From: CAZXPG01 sp964643145
Lineage (GTDB): Bacteria > Pseudomonadota > Alphaproteobacteria > Rickettsiales > Arcanibacteraceae
Length of the DNA: 64,000 nt
Direction: 5' to 3'
NCBI GenBank assembly: GCA_964643145.1
Contig: CAZXPG010000002.1
Span: 1 to 64,000 of the forward strand
The translations under genes and the position numbers were made by a program. Positions within the stretch are counted from its first letter, which is position 1. The number at the start of each line of letters is the position of its first letter. A model generated the notes under the pieces. The model made no database searches. It was not told the DNA's origin and saw only the letters and a program-made list of their open reading frames with translations. Positions 35,421 to 44,079 of the stretch are shown one piece after another.

Positions 35421-36312
35421 GTTTATTTTTCCCGATAAACCATTGCAGAACCATAATAGGAATGACCACCACCAGTGTCATAGCAATGGTCACCGCTGCA
35501 GCAGTGGGCCAATCGCGGTTCATGAAAAATTCATTCCACAGCACTTTACCAATCGTCAGCACTTGTGCGCCGCCAAGCAGGTCAGGGATAACGAACTCCC
35601 CTACGGCCGGGATAAAGACCAACATGGAACCGGCGATCATACCAGGGATAGAAAGCGGCAGGGTAATGCGCAGGAAGGCAGAGAAGGGCGTGCAACCTAA
35701 ATCTTCTGCCGCTTCAAGCAAGGAGGGGTTAATTTTCTCCAGTGCCGAATAGAGCGGCAGAATCATGAAAGGCAGATAGGAATAGACAATCCCCAGTATC
35801 ACCGCCCCTTCGGTATTTATTATGGAAAGGGGGGAAGAGATAAGGTGCAGTGACATCAGCCATTCATTAATCAGCCCGTTATTTTTAATCAGGGTAATCC
35901 AGGCATAAACACGGATCAACTGCGCTGTCCAGAACGGGATAATTACAAATAATAACAGCATATTACGCCATTTTGGCGATTGCCGTGAAATGCCATAGGC
36001 AATCGGGTAGGCAATCAGCAACGCCAGAAAGGTGGAAATGGCCGCCAAGCGCAGGGAATCAAGATAGGCATGGATATAGAGCGAATCGGTCAGTAGCAAT
36101 TCATAATTGCCAAGATAAGGCGCAATATGGAACTGGCCACTTTCATCTGTTCCAAAAAACAGCGTATAGGGTGGGATATTGTCGCTAATTTCGCTGAAGC
36201 TAATTGCTGTCACCAGCAGGAAAGGTAGCAGGAAAAATACCAGCAGCCAACCGTAGGAAGGCAAGAGTACGGCTAAGCGGCGGTTGAAAAAACGGTGTTC
36301 AGCATGGTGCAT
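35413..36312 (-). CDS. potH: Putrescine/spermidine ABC transporter permease PotH
   Basis: This 299-aa permease subunit has the EAA loop LLEAAEDLGCTPFSAFLRITL (about residues 200-220) and an N-terminal helix (YGWLLVFFLLPFLLVTAISF). It should form the heteromeric channel with PotI. The ATP-binding gene ends 17 bp upstream. Confidence 0.93.
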   Translation of the reverse strand: MHHAEHRFFNRRLAVLLPSYGWLLVFFLLPFLLVTAISFSEISDNIPPYTLFFGTDESGQFHIAPYLGNYELLLTDSLYIHAYLDSLRLAAISTFLALLIAYPIAYGISRQSPKWRNMLLLFVIIPFWTAQLIRVYAWITLIKNNGLINEWLMSLHLISSPLSIINTEGAVILGIVYSYLPFMILPLYSALEKINPSLLEAAEDLGCTPFSAFLRITLPLSIPGMIAGSMLVFIPAVGEFVIPDLLGGAQVLTIGKVLWNEFFMNRDWPTAAAVTIAMTLVVVIPIMVLQWFIGKNKHA

Positions 36313-36329
36313 GGGTCAACAATCCGAAG

Positions 36330-37478
36330 CTAGTGGGTGAGTAAGACGCCGTCAGTATCATACCAGGAGACAAAAACCTTGCCCCCCACAATAAAATCCG
36401 CACTTTTGTTCCGCGCAGAGGAGGCAACGGAAACATTGACAATAATGCCGCTTGCCAGTTGGACATGGTAGATAATATTTTCACCGAGGAAGGCAATATC
36501 AATAATGGTGCCTTCGATCTGGTTCTCATTCTCCGGCGCAGGGGTGGTGCTGATGCCCATTTCTTCCGGGCGCACGGCAATCCACACCGTGCTGCCTTGT
36601 GCCAAAGTGTCTTTATGCTGCACGCGAATTTCCGTGCCGGTTTCACGGCTTCCTACCGTAGCATAGCCTTCATTTCCACTGCTAATAACCGTGGCCTCAA
36701 ACATAGTGATCGAACCGATAAAATCAGCCACAAAGCGCGAGTTGGGATATTCATAAATCTCTTCCGGCGTGCCAATTTGCAGCAGTTTGCCAGATTCCAT
36801 CACGCCAATACGGTTTGCCATCGACATGGCCTCTTCCTGATCGTGCGTAACCATGACGAAGGTAATCCCAAGCATGGTTTGGATGTTAATCAGCTCCATC
36901 TGGGTATGTTCGCGGATTTTACGGTCAAGTGCTCCCAGCGGTTCATCGAGGAGGAGTAACTTGGGGCGTTTAATCAGGCTGCGTGCCAAGGCTACACGCT
37001 GCTGCTGGCCACCGGAAAGCTGGCGTGGTTTGCGGTGGGCGAAGGCTGACATTTTGACCATCTCCAGCGCTTCACCCACCCGCTTTTTTATTTCGTCTTT
37101 GGGAACATTCTCCTGCTTCAGGCCAAAGGCCACATTCTGCTCCACATTCATATGTGGGAACAGGGCATAGGACTGAAACATGATATTCACCGGGCGTGCA
37201 TAAGGCGGCACCCCTGCCATATCCTTATCGTTAATGGTAATGCGACCGCTGCTTGGGGTTTCAAACCCGGCCAGCATCCGCATCAGCGTGGTTTTGCCAC
37301 AGCCGGAAGGGCCAAGCAAGGCGAACAGCTCGCCTTCATAAATGGTGAGATTAATTTCATCAACAGTGCGTGTCTGGTTGCCGTCAAAATGCTTGCAGAC
37401 ATTCTCTATGGAAACCAGCGGTTTACCGGTTGTGGTGAAATCCTGTTTATCCTTACGGGTGAACTGTTTCTCATTCAT
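36330..37478 (-). CDS. potG: Polyamine ABC transporter ATP-binding protein PotG
   Basis: From ATG 37478 (MNEKQFTRKDKQDF) this 382-aa ATPase energises the PotHI channel. It has Walker A GPSGCGKT, signature LSGGQQQRVALAR, Walker B LLLLDEPLGALD, and a C-terminal TOBE domain (VWIAVRPEEMGIS). A GTG at 37517 would add 13 residues with no family similarity. It follows potF by about 50 bp. Confidence 0.93.
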   Translation of the reverse strand: MNEKQFTRKDKQDFTTTGKPLVSIENVCKHFDGNQTRTVDEINLTIYEGELFALLGPSGCGKTTLMRMLAGFETPSSGRITINDKDMAGVPPYARPVNIMFQSYALFPHMNVEQNVAFGLKQENVPKDEIKKRVGEALEMVKMSAFAHRKPRQLSGGQQQRVALARSLIKRPKLLLLDEPLGALDRKIREHTQMELINIQTMLGITFVMVTHDQEEAMSMANRIGVMESGKLLQIGTPEEIYEYPNSRFVADFIGSITMFEATVISSGNEGYATVGSRETGTEIRVQHKDTLAQGSTVWIAVRPEEMGISTTPAPENENQIEGTIIDIAFLGENIIYHVQLASGIIVNVSVASSARNKSADFIVGGKVFVSWYDTDGVLLTH

Positions 37479-37528
37479 AATGGCAGATAAGAGAGTGGGG
37501 AGAGCGCATCTCCCCACGATAGGCGTTG

Positions 37529-38629
37529 CTATTTCCCGCTTAGAATATGGGTCCAGGTACGGGTGCGGAGGCGGTCAAACTTGGCGTCAGCCGGTTCAAG
37601 CGTATACATATGCTCCATCATCCCAGCAGAAGGGTAAATCTGCTTATTCTCACGGATATCTTCTGCAACCAGCGGCAATGCTTTCTCGTTAGCATTAGCA
37701 TAGCCGATAAAGTTGGTATTGGCGGCAATCACGTCTGGCTGCATGATGTAGTTCAGGAACTTATGCGCATTTTCCGGGTGTGCGGCATCTTTCAGAATGA
37801 CCATCGCATCAACCCACACCTGCCCGCCTTCTTTAGGGATGTTATAGCCCACTTCAACACCGCGTTTGGCTTCTTTGGCACGGTTGGCGGCCTGCATAAT
37901 ATCGCCGGAGAAACCCAGCACCAGGCACAAATCACCGTTGGCTAAGTCGTCGATATATTTAGAGGAATGGAATTGGCGGATATAGGGACGCACGGCCATC
38001 ATTACGGCTTCAGCTTTGGCTAAATCTTCTTTTTTATGGCTGTTTGGGTCAAGTCCGGCATATACCAGCGCATTTGGCAGAATATCGGTAGGGGAATCAA
38101 GCATACCAATACCGCATTCAGCAAATTTCTTGGCCAGTTCCGGGTCAAACAGGATTTTCAGGCTGTCTACAGGGGCATCCGGCATGATTTCTTTTACTTT
38201 TTTCACATTATATCCAATCCCCACTGTGCCCCACATCCACGGTATGGCATGGGCATTGTTTGGGTCATGCGCGGCTAAGCGTTTCATAATGACCGGGTCA
38301 AGATTACCATAATTAGGGAGTTTGGATTTATCCAGCTCCTGATACAACCCCTGTTTAATTTGCCGCACCATGAAAGGAGAAGATGTCGGCACTACAATAT
38401 CATAGCCGGTTTTTCCAGCCATCAGTTTTGATTCAAGCAACTGGTTGCTGTCATAGACATCATATTGCACTTTAATCCCGGTTTCCTTTTCAAAATTACT
38501 GATGGTTTCCGGGGTGATATAATCGGACCAGTTATAGATATTCAGCTGTTTTTCTTCTTCCGCATGTGCCAAAGGGGCAAGTGCCAGCAGTGAACAGATG
38601 AGGGAAGTGCGGATAAACTTGGCAAGCAT
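37529..38629 (-). CDS. potF: Periplasmic putrescine-binding protein PotF
   Basis: This 366-aa substrate-binding protein has a cleavable signal peptide (LICSLLALAPLAHAEE, cut at about residue 23). Family blocks are LNIYNWSDYITPETI, KTGYDIVVPTSSPFM and KEGGQVWVDAMVILKDAAHP. It is the first gene of potF-potG-potH-potI. The full set suggests that polyamines are imported from the environment or a host. Confidence 0.94.
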   Translation of the reverse strand: MLAKFIRTSLICSLLALAPLAHAEEEKQLNIYNWSDYITPETISNFEKETGIKVQYDVYDSNQLLESKLMAGKTGYDIVVPTSSPFMVRQIKQGLYQELDKSKLPNYGNLDPVIMKRLAAHDPNNAHAIPWMWGTVGIGYNVKKVKEIMPDAPVDSLKILFDPELAKKFAECGIGMLDSPTDILPNALVYAGLDPNSHKKEDLAKAEAVMMAVRPYIRQFHSSKYIDDLANGDLCLVLGFSGDIMQAANRAKEAKRGVEVGYNIPKEGGQVWVDAMVILKDAAHPENAHKFLNYIMQPDVIAANTNFIGYANANEKALPLVAEDIRENKQIYPSAGMMEHMYTLEPADAKFDRLRTRTWTHILSGK

Positions 38630-38756
38630 GAACCGGTCTCCTGTCTTTACGTTGAGGGTCAGAAACGGATAAATATAGTTTTTCTATGCAATAACTTTTG
38701 CTAATTGGCAAGAAAAAATAATATAATAGGATTATATCGTTTTAGCGAGAGAAAGA

Positions 38757-39497
38757 ATGAAAACCCCATTTGTGTATATTGTTGGTGCCGGGCCAGGCGA
38801 TGCTGAACTATTGACGCTGAAGAGCCATAGGCTGCTTAGAGCGGTGGCGGAAGTGGTGATTTATGACCGCTTAATCTCGGAAGAGATTATGGCGCTGGTG
38901 CCAGAACAAGTGGAAAAAATCTATGCGGGCAAATCCTGCCACCAGCACTGTATGACGCAGGAGGAAATTAACGCCACGTTGCTTACAGAAGCCCAAAAGG
39001 GCAAAGTGATTGTGCGGTTGAAAGGCGGAGATCCGTTTATTTTTGGCCGGGGAGGGGAAGAGGCGGCGTTCCTGGCCGAGCACGCTATTCCATTTGAGAT
39101 TGTGCCGGGCATTACGGCGGCCAGTGCCTGTGCCAGCATTATGGGGGTGCCGCTCACCTACCGGGGGTTGGCCACCAGTGTGCAATATATCACCGGCCAT
39201 GCGCAGAAGAACATGCCAATCAATCTGAACTGGGCAAAACTGGCCGACCCAGATACCACGCTGGTGATGTATATGGGGCTGGCGAATTTGGATATTATTG
39301 CCGCTACGCTTATTGCGCATGGGCTTGATGCCGCTACGCCTGTTATGGCCATTCAGGATGGCAGCACGCCCAAGCAGCGGCACTTGGTGGCAGCGCTTGG
39401 CACTATCGCCAAACAGGTGAAGGAGGCAGATTTCCAGCCGCCAACCTTAGTGATTATTGGGAAAGTGGTGGGGTTGCAGCTATGGGAACGCGGGTAA
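38757..39497 (+). CDS. cobA: Uroporphyrinogen-III C-methyltransferase
   Basis: This 246-aa SAM-dependent enzyme methylates uroporphyrinogen III at C2 and C7 to precorrin-2, the branch point to siroheme and cobalamin. Signatures are YIVGAGPGDAELLTLK, VIYDRLIS, RLKGGDPFIFGRGGEEA, and VPGITAASACAS. It is a stand-alone methylase without the CysG siroheme synthase domain. No other siroheme or cobalamin gene lies nearby. It overlaps the next gene by 16 bp. Confidence 0.93.
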   Translation: MKTPFVYIVGAGPGDAELLTLKSHRLLRAVAEVVIYDRLISEEIMALVPEQVEKIYAGKSCHQHCMTQEEINATLLTEAQKGKVIVRLKGGDPFIFGRGGEEAAFLAEHAIPFEIVPGITAASACASIMGVPLTYRGLATSVQYITGHAQKNMPINLNWAKLADPDTTLVMYMGLANLDIIAATLIAHGLDAATPVMAIQDGSTPKQRHLVAALGTIAKQVKEADFQPPTLVIIGKVVGLQLWERG

Positions 39498-40315
39498 AAA
39501 TACCGAAACAATGCCTCTATGCGCTATCTGCCCTAGCCATTGCCTATTTACTCATATTGCTCTTCCTCTATAGTTATCAGCGTCACTTAATATTTAAGCC
39601 CTCCGGCATGCTCAGGCCACCTGCGGCGTATGGGTTGGTGGATATGGAGGCAATCAAGCTCACCACCAAAGACGGGTTGCGGCTTCTTGCCTGGTATCAC
39701 CCCCCAGCCTCCCCCAAAATGCCGGTGCTGGTATATTTCCACGGTAATGCTGGCAACCTGGGGGCGCGGGCGACAAAGCTGGGGCTTTTCTCCAGGCAAA
39801 TGGGTGTGCTGGCGGTTAGTTACCGTGGTTATGGAGGCAGTGAAGGCGAGCCGTCAGAGGCGGGGCTGTATGAGGATGCACGCACCGCCATTGCCTATCT
39901 TCTGCATGAGGGCATCGCTGAATCGCGCCTGGTGTTCTACGGTGAATCGCTGGGCACGGGCGTTGCGGTGCAAATGGCCACCGAATACCATCCGGCTGCT
40001 GTTGTGCTGGAAGCACCCTATAGCTCGCTGGTGTCACTGGGGGAACGGCAATATCCTTATATTCCGGTTTCTGCCCTGATGAAAGACCGCTTTAACTCCC
40101 TGGAAAAAATCGCCCATATTACCGCGCCGCTGTTGATCTTTCATGGTGAAGAAGATGCTACCATTCCCATTAACCAGGCACGCACCCTGCTTGCCTATGC
40201 TCAAGTGCCAAAACAAGGCGTGTTCTTCCCGAAAACGCACCACTCGGATTTTAACCTGGAAACCATTACCAGCCTGGCAATCGCATTTGCTCAGCCGTTG
40301 GCGGGAAGAAAATAA
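39482..40315 (+). CDS. Membrane-anchored alpha/beta hydrolase (BEM46/ABHD13-like)
   Basis: This 277-aa protein has an N-terminal membrane helix (YALSALAIAYLLILLFLYSY) and a serine-hydrolase fold. The oxyanion segment is VYFHGNAGNLGAR, the nucleophile elbow YGESLGTGV (about residue 157), the acid is in FHGEEDATIP and the His in KTHHSDFN. It resembles the ABHD13/BEM46 group, whose substrates are poorly known. The overlap with cobA is probably incidental coupling. Confidence 0.85.
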   Translation: MGTRVKIPKQCLYALSALAIAYLLILLFLYSYQRHLIFKPSGMLRPPAAYGLVDMEAIKLTTKDGLRLLAWYHPPASPKMPVLVYFHGNAGNLGARATKLGLFSRQMGVLAVSYRGYGGSEGEPSEAGLYEDARTAIAYLLHEGIAESRLVFYGESLGTGVAVQMATEYHPAAVVLEAPYSSLVSLGERQYPYIPVSALMKDRFNSLEKIAHITAPLLIFHGEEDATIPINQARTLLAYAQVPKQGVFFPKTHHSDFNLETITSLAIAFAQPLAGRK

Positions 40316-40328
40316 CCTCAGTGTTGGC
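40311..40328. repeat. Left-half fragment of the AACCTC palindrome
   Basis: AATAACCTCAGTGTTGG matches the start of the palindrome arm with one change and then breaks off. It spans the convergent stop codons of the hydrolase gene and yejE. Confidence 0.45.
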
Positions 40329-41358
40329 TATTTCCCCAGCTTTTGCGTGGGTCGAATGCATCGCGTACGGCTTCCCCGATAAAGATCAACAAGCTGAGCA
40401 TCAGGGCAAGCACTATAAAGCTGCTGATGCCAATCCAGGGGCTTTGCGGATTCGATTTGCCTTGTGAAAGCAATTCTCCGAGTGACGGCGAGCCAGGAGG
40501 CAGGCCGAGACCCAGAAAATCGAGCGAAGTCAGGGTGGTAATGGAGGCATTCAGGATAAAGGGCAGGAATGTCAGCGTGGAAACGATGCTATTGGGTAAG
40601 ATATGCCGGAAGATAATGACAGGCTCTTTCACACCTAGTGCCCGTGCTGCTTTCACATATTCGAGGTTGCGGCTTTTCAGGAATTCCGCCCGTACCATGC
40701 CAACCAGTGACATCCAGCCAAACAGTAACATGATTAACAGCAACCAGCCAAAGCTGGGCTCTACAAAACTGGAAAGGATAATCAGTAGGTAGAGGATGGG
40801 AAGGCCAGACCAGATTTCAATAAAACGCTGGAAGGCTAAATCTACCCAGCCGCCGAAATAGCCCTGCACTGCACCGGCTGCCACGCCGATCACCGAGCTG
40901 ATTGCCGTCAGGATAAGCCCAAAGAGCAGTGACAGGCGGAAGCCGTAAATCAGTCGTGTCAGCACATCGCGCCCTTGGTCGTCAGTTCCCAGCCAGTTGG
41001 CGGATGTAGGCGGTGAGGGGGCAGGTTGCGGCAGATTATAGTTAATGGTGCGAGTGCTAAAATGGATCAGCGGCCAGACCATCCAGCCATTGGCGTTAAT
41101 TTTTTCGGCAATATAGGGGTCACGGTAGTCAGCTTCAGTATCAAACTCACCGCCAAACTGGGTTTCGCTGTAATGCTCAAGAATGGGGAAATAGAACGCT
41201 CCTTCATAACGGAGCAGGAGCGGTTTATCGTTGGCAATTAATTCCGCAACCAGGCTGAGTAGCAGCAGGGCAAGTAGAATCAGGAAGCTGTAATAGCCAC
41301 GTTTATTGCGCTTGAAATTATGCAGGCGGCGGCGGGTAAGGGGTGAAAGTGTCATCAT
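40318..41358 (-). CDS. yejE: Peptide ABC transporter permease, YejE type
   Basis: This 346-aa permease of the OppC/DppC family has an N-terminal helix, a large periplasmic insert (about 60-140) typical of YejE, and the core LGTDDQGRDVLTRLIYGFR. The EAA loop is VKAARALGVKEPVIIFRHIL. It overlaps yejB by 1 bp. Yej transporters import peptides such as microcin C. Confidence 0.9.
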   Translation of the reverse strand: MMTLSPLTRRRLHNFKRNKRGYYSFLILLALLLLSLVAELIANDKPLLLRYEGAFYFPILEHYSETQFGGEFDTEADYRDPYIAEKINANGWMVWPLIHFSTRTINYNLPQPAPSPPTSANWLGTDDQGRDVLTRLIYGFRLSLLFGLILTAISSVIGVAAGAVQGYFGGWVDLAFQRFIEIWSGLPILYLLIILSSFVEPSFGWLLLIMLLFGWMSLVGMVRAEFLKSRNLEYVKAARALGVKEPVIIFRHILPNSIVSTLTFLPFILNASITTLTSLDFLGLGLPPGSPSLGELLSQGKSNPQSPWIGISSFIVLALMLSLLIFIGEAVRDAFDPRKSWGNSQH

Positions 41359-42476
41359 TAATACTCCCTGCTGGCAAAATCAATACGAGGGTCAACCAGC
41401 ATATAGACAATATCGCCCACCAGGTTAAAAATCAGCCCCAGCAGGGTGAAGAAATAGAGCGTGCCAAACATCACCGGATAGTCGCGTGTCATTGCTGATT
41501 CAAACCCCAGCAGCCCCAGCCCGTCAAGTGAGAAAATAATTTCAATCAGCAATGCGCCGGTAAAGAGGATTTTCAATAGCGCATCAGGAAAACCGGCAAT
41601 CACTATCAGCATGGCGTTACGGAATACATGCCCATAAAGTACCTGGTTTTCCGGTACGCCTTTGGCGCGGGCAGTGACGACATATTGTTTGCTGATTTCA
41701 TCAAGGAATGAATTTTTAGTGAGCATAGTCAGGCTGGCAAAGCCGCTAATCACCATGGCAGCGACGGGCAGCACCATATGCCAGGCATAATCAAGCCATT
41801 GCTGCCACCAGGGCAGTGTATCAAAATTGGCCGATACCAGCCCACGTAAGGGGAAAATCTGCCAGTAGCTGCCGCCTGCAAACAGCACAATCAGCAGGAT
41901 GGCAAAGAGAAAGCTGGGGATGGCGTAGCCGATAATAATAACGGCACTGGTCCATATGTCGAAATGGCTGCCATCGCGCACGGCTTTGGCAATGCCTAAG
42001 GGAATAGAGATGAGATAGACAAGCAGGGTAGTCCATAGCCCCAGTGAAATGGAGACAGGCATTTTTTCCAGCACCAGATCAACCACTTTCTTGCTGCGGA
42101 AAAAACTCTCGCCAAAATCGAACAGGGCATAGTTTTTTATCATGTCGAAAAAGCGTACATAGGCGGGTTTGTCGAACCCGTACATTTTCTCAATTTGCGC
42201 AATGAGTTCCGGGTCTAGCCCCTGCGCGCCGCGATATGTGCCAGATTCCGTGCCAATCGCATTCTGGCCAGTGGTCAGGCTGGTGCTGCCGCTCACCTCG
42301 CTTTGCCCGGCACCGCTGAAACGGCCGGTTGTATCATGCCCTGGGTTGGTCAGCCGTGAAATCATCTGCTCCACTGGCCCGCCGGGGGCAACCTGCACAA
42401 TGGCAAAGTTAACCAGCATAATCCCAAACAGGGTGGGGATAATCAATAGCAGGCGGCGCAGGATATAAGGGAACAT
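41358..42476 (-). CDS. yejB: Peptide ABC transporter permease, YejB type
   Basis: This 372-aa OppB/DppB-like permease starts MFPYILRRLLLIIPTLFGIM. It has the extended first periplasmic loop of YejB with PEHI-like linker (residues 35-110), and the block VTARAKGVPENQVLYGHVFRN. yejA (binding protein) and yejF (ATPase) are not adjacent; they must be encoded elsewhere if the transporter works. Confidence 0.9.
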   Translation of the reverse strand: MFPYILRRLLLIIPTLFGIMLVNFAIVQVAPGGPVEQMISRLTNPGHDTTGRFSGAGQSEVSGSTSLTTGQNAIGTESGTYRGAQGLDPELIAQIEKMYGFDKPAYVRFFDMIKNYALFDFGESFFRSKKVVDLVLEKMPVSISLGLWTTLLVYLISIPLGIAKAVRDGSHFDIWTSAVIIIGYAIPSFLFAILLIVLFAGGSYWQIFPLRGLVSANFDTLPWWQQWLDYAWHMVLPVAAMVISGFASLTMLTKNSFLDEISKQYVVTARAKGVPENQVLYGHVFRNAMLIVIAGFPDALLKILFTGALLIEIIFSLDGLGLLGFESAMTRDYPVMFGTLYFFTLLGLIFNLVGDIVYMLVDPRIDFASREY

Positions 42477-42486
42477 AGGCTAATGC

Positions 42487-44052
42487 TTATTCTGGGATAT
42501 GATATAACAGTATGGATGTGCCGATACGGGTTACTGGCGTATAATGCCCTAACCAGGAAAGTTCTGCAACATTTGTGACGTAAAGACAGGCAAAACTTGC
42601 CGCATACCAGCCGGGGCTATTGGGGGCGAGCGGTTTCCCCGGTACTGCCTTGTTACAGCTATTCTCAGGCAGGCCAAAATAATCAGGGCGGGCATTGCCC
42701 AGGTAATAGAGCCTGTCTAGCGTAATATGCTGTTGTTGTAAATAGCGGGAAAGCAGCGCTAAATCCTGCCCCCAGTCAAGGTCGCTATCAAGCGTAATAT
42801 GTTCGGGGTGCGCCACCAGTTGGTTAAAATAGCCAAGATAATAAGGATGCGCAGCAAGGGAAGCGCCACCATGCCAGAAGAGCAGCCCTAAGGCAATGAA
42901 ACAGGCGGTGCGTTGCTTTCGCCATAACCATGCCACCCCATAGCCCGCCACTATCGCCAGAAACGGGTAGATGGGCAGTAAATGACGGATGCCCATGTTA
43001 ATACGGCTGGCCATAGTGATGGTGAGGAGTATGCCAATCACGATCAGCGGCGCGGCTTTCTGCCAGGAGTGGTAAGCACGGTCACGGATAAGGGCGAAAA
43101 GGCCAAGGGCTACGAGCAGCAGGAAAGGGAGAGGAGTTTTGGCAAAAAGGATTACAGGGAAATAATACCATTTATGCTCTCCTACTTCACCCATGAAAAA
43201 GAGCATATGGCCATAAGTCTGCTTATAGAGCAGTGAACTGAACCCATCAATTAGGCGCTCAAACCCCAGATAGGCGGGGAAATGGATAAAGAAATAGCCG
43301 CTCCATACGGTGAAGCTAAAACATAAGACAGCCCATAGGATGGCAGAAGGTTTGAGCCGGGAGGAGTCAGCGGAAATATGGCATTGGTAAAGGCGTATAA
43401 GTTTGATAGCAAAGGGCAGGAAAATCAGGGCGGAAAGTTTCGATAAGAGCGCAAGCCCTGTGGCAATACCAAGGATAAGGCTGTTTTTCCTTGTAGGCTG
43501 TTCAAACCATCTGAGGGTGATAAAAACAGCTAGGCTGAAAGTTGCGGTAATGGCCATATCAGTAGTGGCGAGCATGGCATGGGCTAGGATGGGAGGCAGG
43601 GTAGAAAACAAGAAGCTGGCAGCAAGGGCGGTAGGTAGGCTGTAATAACGCCTGCACCAGCACCACAACACTATTACCGCCAGCGGGTAAAAAGGCAATA
43701 CTCCCAGCCGCGCCAGGGTGAGGTTATGGAAGTAGTCGTTATTTTTATAAAGGATAATGTTGCCCAGCCGCCACATGCCGAGCAGCCCAGGATTTTCCCG
43801 GTATTCAGCCTCGGTGGGGGCAAGACCGGTTAGGTAGGGCAGGGTGGCAATCATCAGTCGCGCCAGTGGCGGGTGCAGGGTTTCATAGTCGTAGCGGTGC
43901 TGGTCAAGCAGCTGCATCCCGGTAGCCAGATGTGCCTGCTCATCATTGGTCTGGGTAAAGGTATCATAGAGGCTGGTAATGCGTATGATGCCAAAGAGAA
44001 TAAAGCCAAGGCAGCAACACCAGGGAAGCAGGCGTCGAAAAGTGGTTTTCAT
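42487..44052 (-). CDS. PMT/ArnT-like membrane glycosyltransferase, copy 1
   Basis: This 521-aa protein has about ten to twelve transmembrane helices. The first loop after helix 1 carries TNDEQAHLATGM, the acidic pair expected for GT-C (GT39/GT83, PMT/ArnT) enzymes that use polyprenyl-phosphate sugars. RYDYETLHPPLARLMIA is shared with the next gene. A soluble C-terminal part has DSDLDWGQDLALLSRYLQ. The acceptor (protein, lipid A or polysaccharide) cannot be told. It is 27 bp downstream of its paralog. Confidence 0.75.
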   Translation of the reverse strand: MKTTFRRLLPWCCCLGFILFGIIRITSLYDTFTQTNDEQAHLATGMQLLDQHRYDYETLHPPLARLMIATLPYLTGLAPTEAEYRENPGLLGMWRLGNIILYKNNDYFHNLTLARLGVLPFYPLAVIVLWCWCRRYYSLPTALAASFLFSTLPPILAHAMLATTDMAITATFSLAVFITLRWFEQPTRKNSLILGIATGLALLSKLSALIFLPFAIKLIRLYQCHISADSSRLKPSAILWAVLCFSFTVWSGYFFIHFPAYLGFERLIDGFSSLLYKQTYGHMLFFMGEVGEHKWYYFPVILFAKTPLPFLLLVALGLFALIRDRAYHSWQKAAPLIVIGILLTITMASRINMGIRHLLPIYPFLAIVAGYGVAWLWRKQRTACFIALGLLFWHGGASLAAHPYYLGYFNQLVAHPEHITLDSDLDWGQDLALLSRYLQQQHITLDRLYYLGNARPDYFGLPENSCNKAVPGKPLAPNSPGWYAASFACLYVTNVAELSWLGHYTPVTRIGTSILLYHIPE

Positions 44053-44079
44053 GGTTTTACTCTCACGGCTGCCATCATA

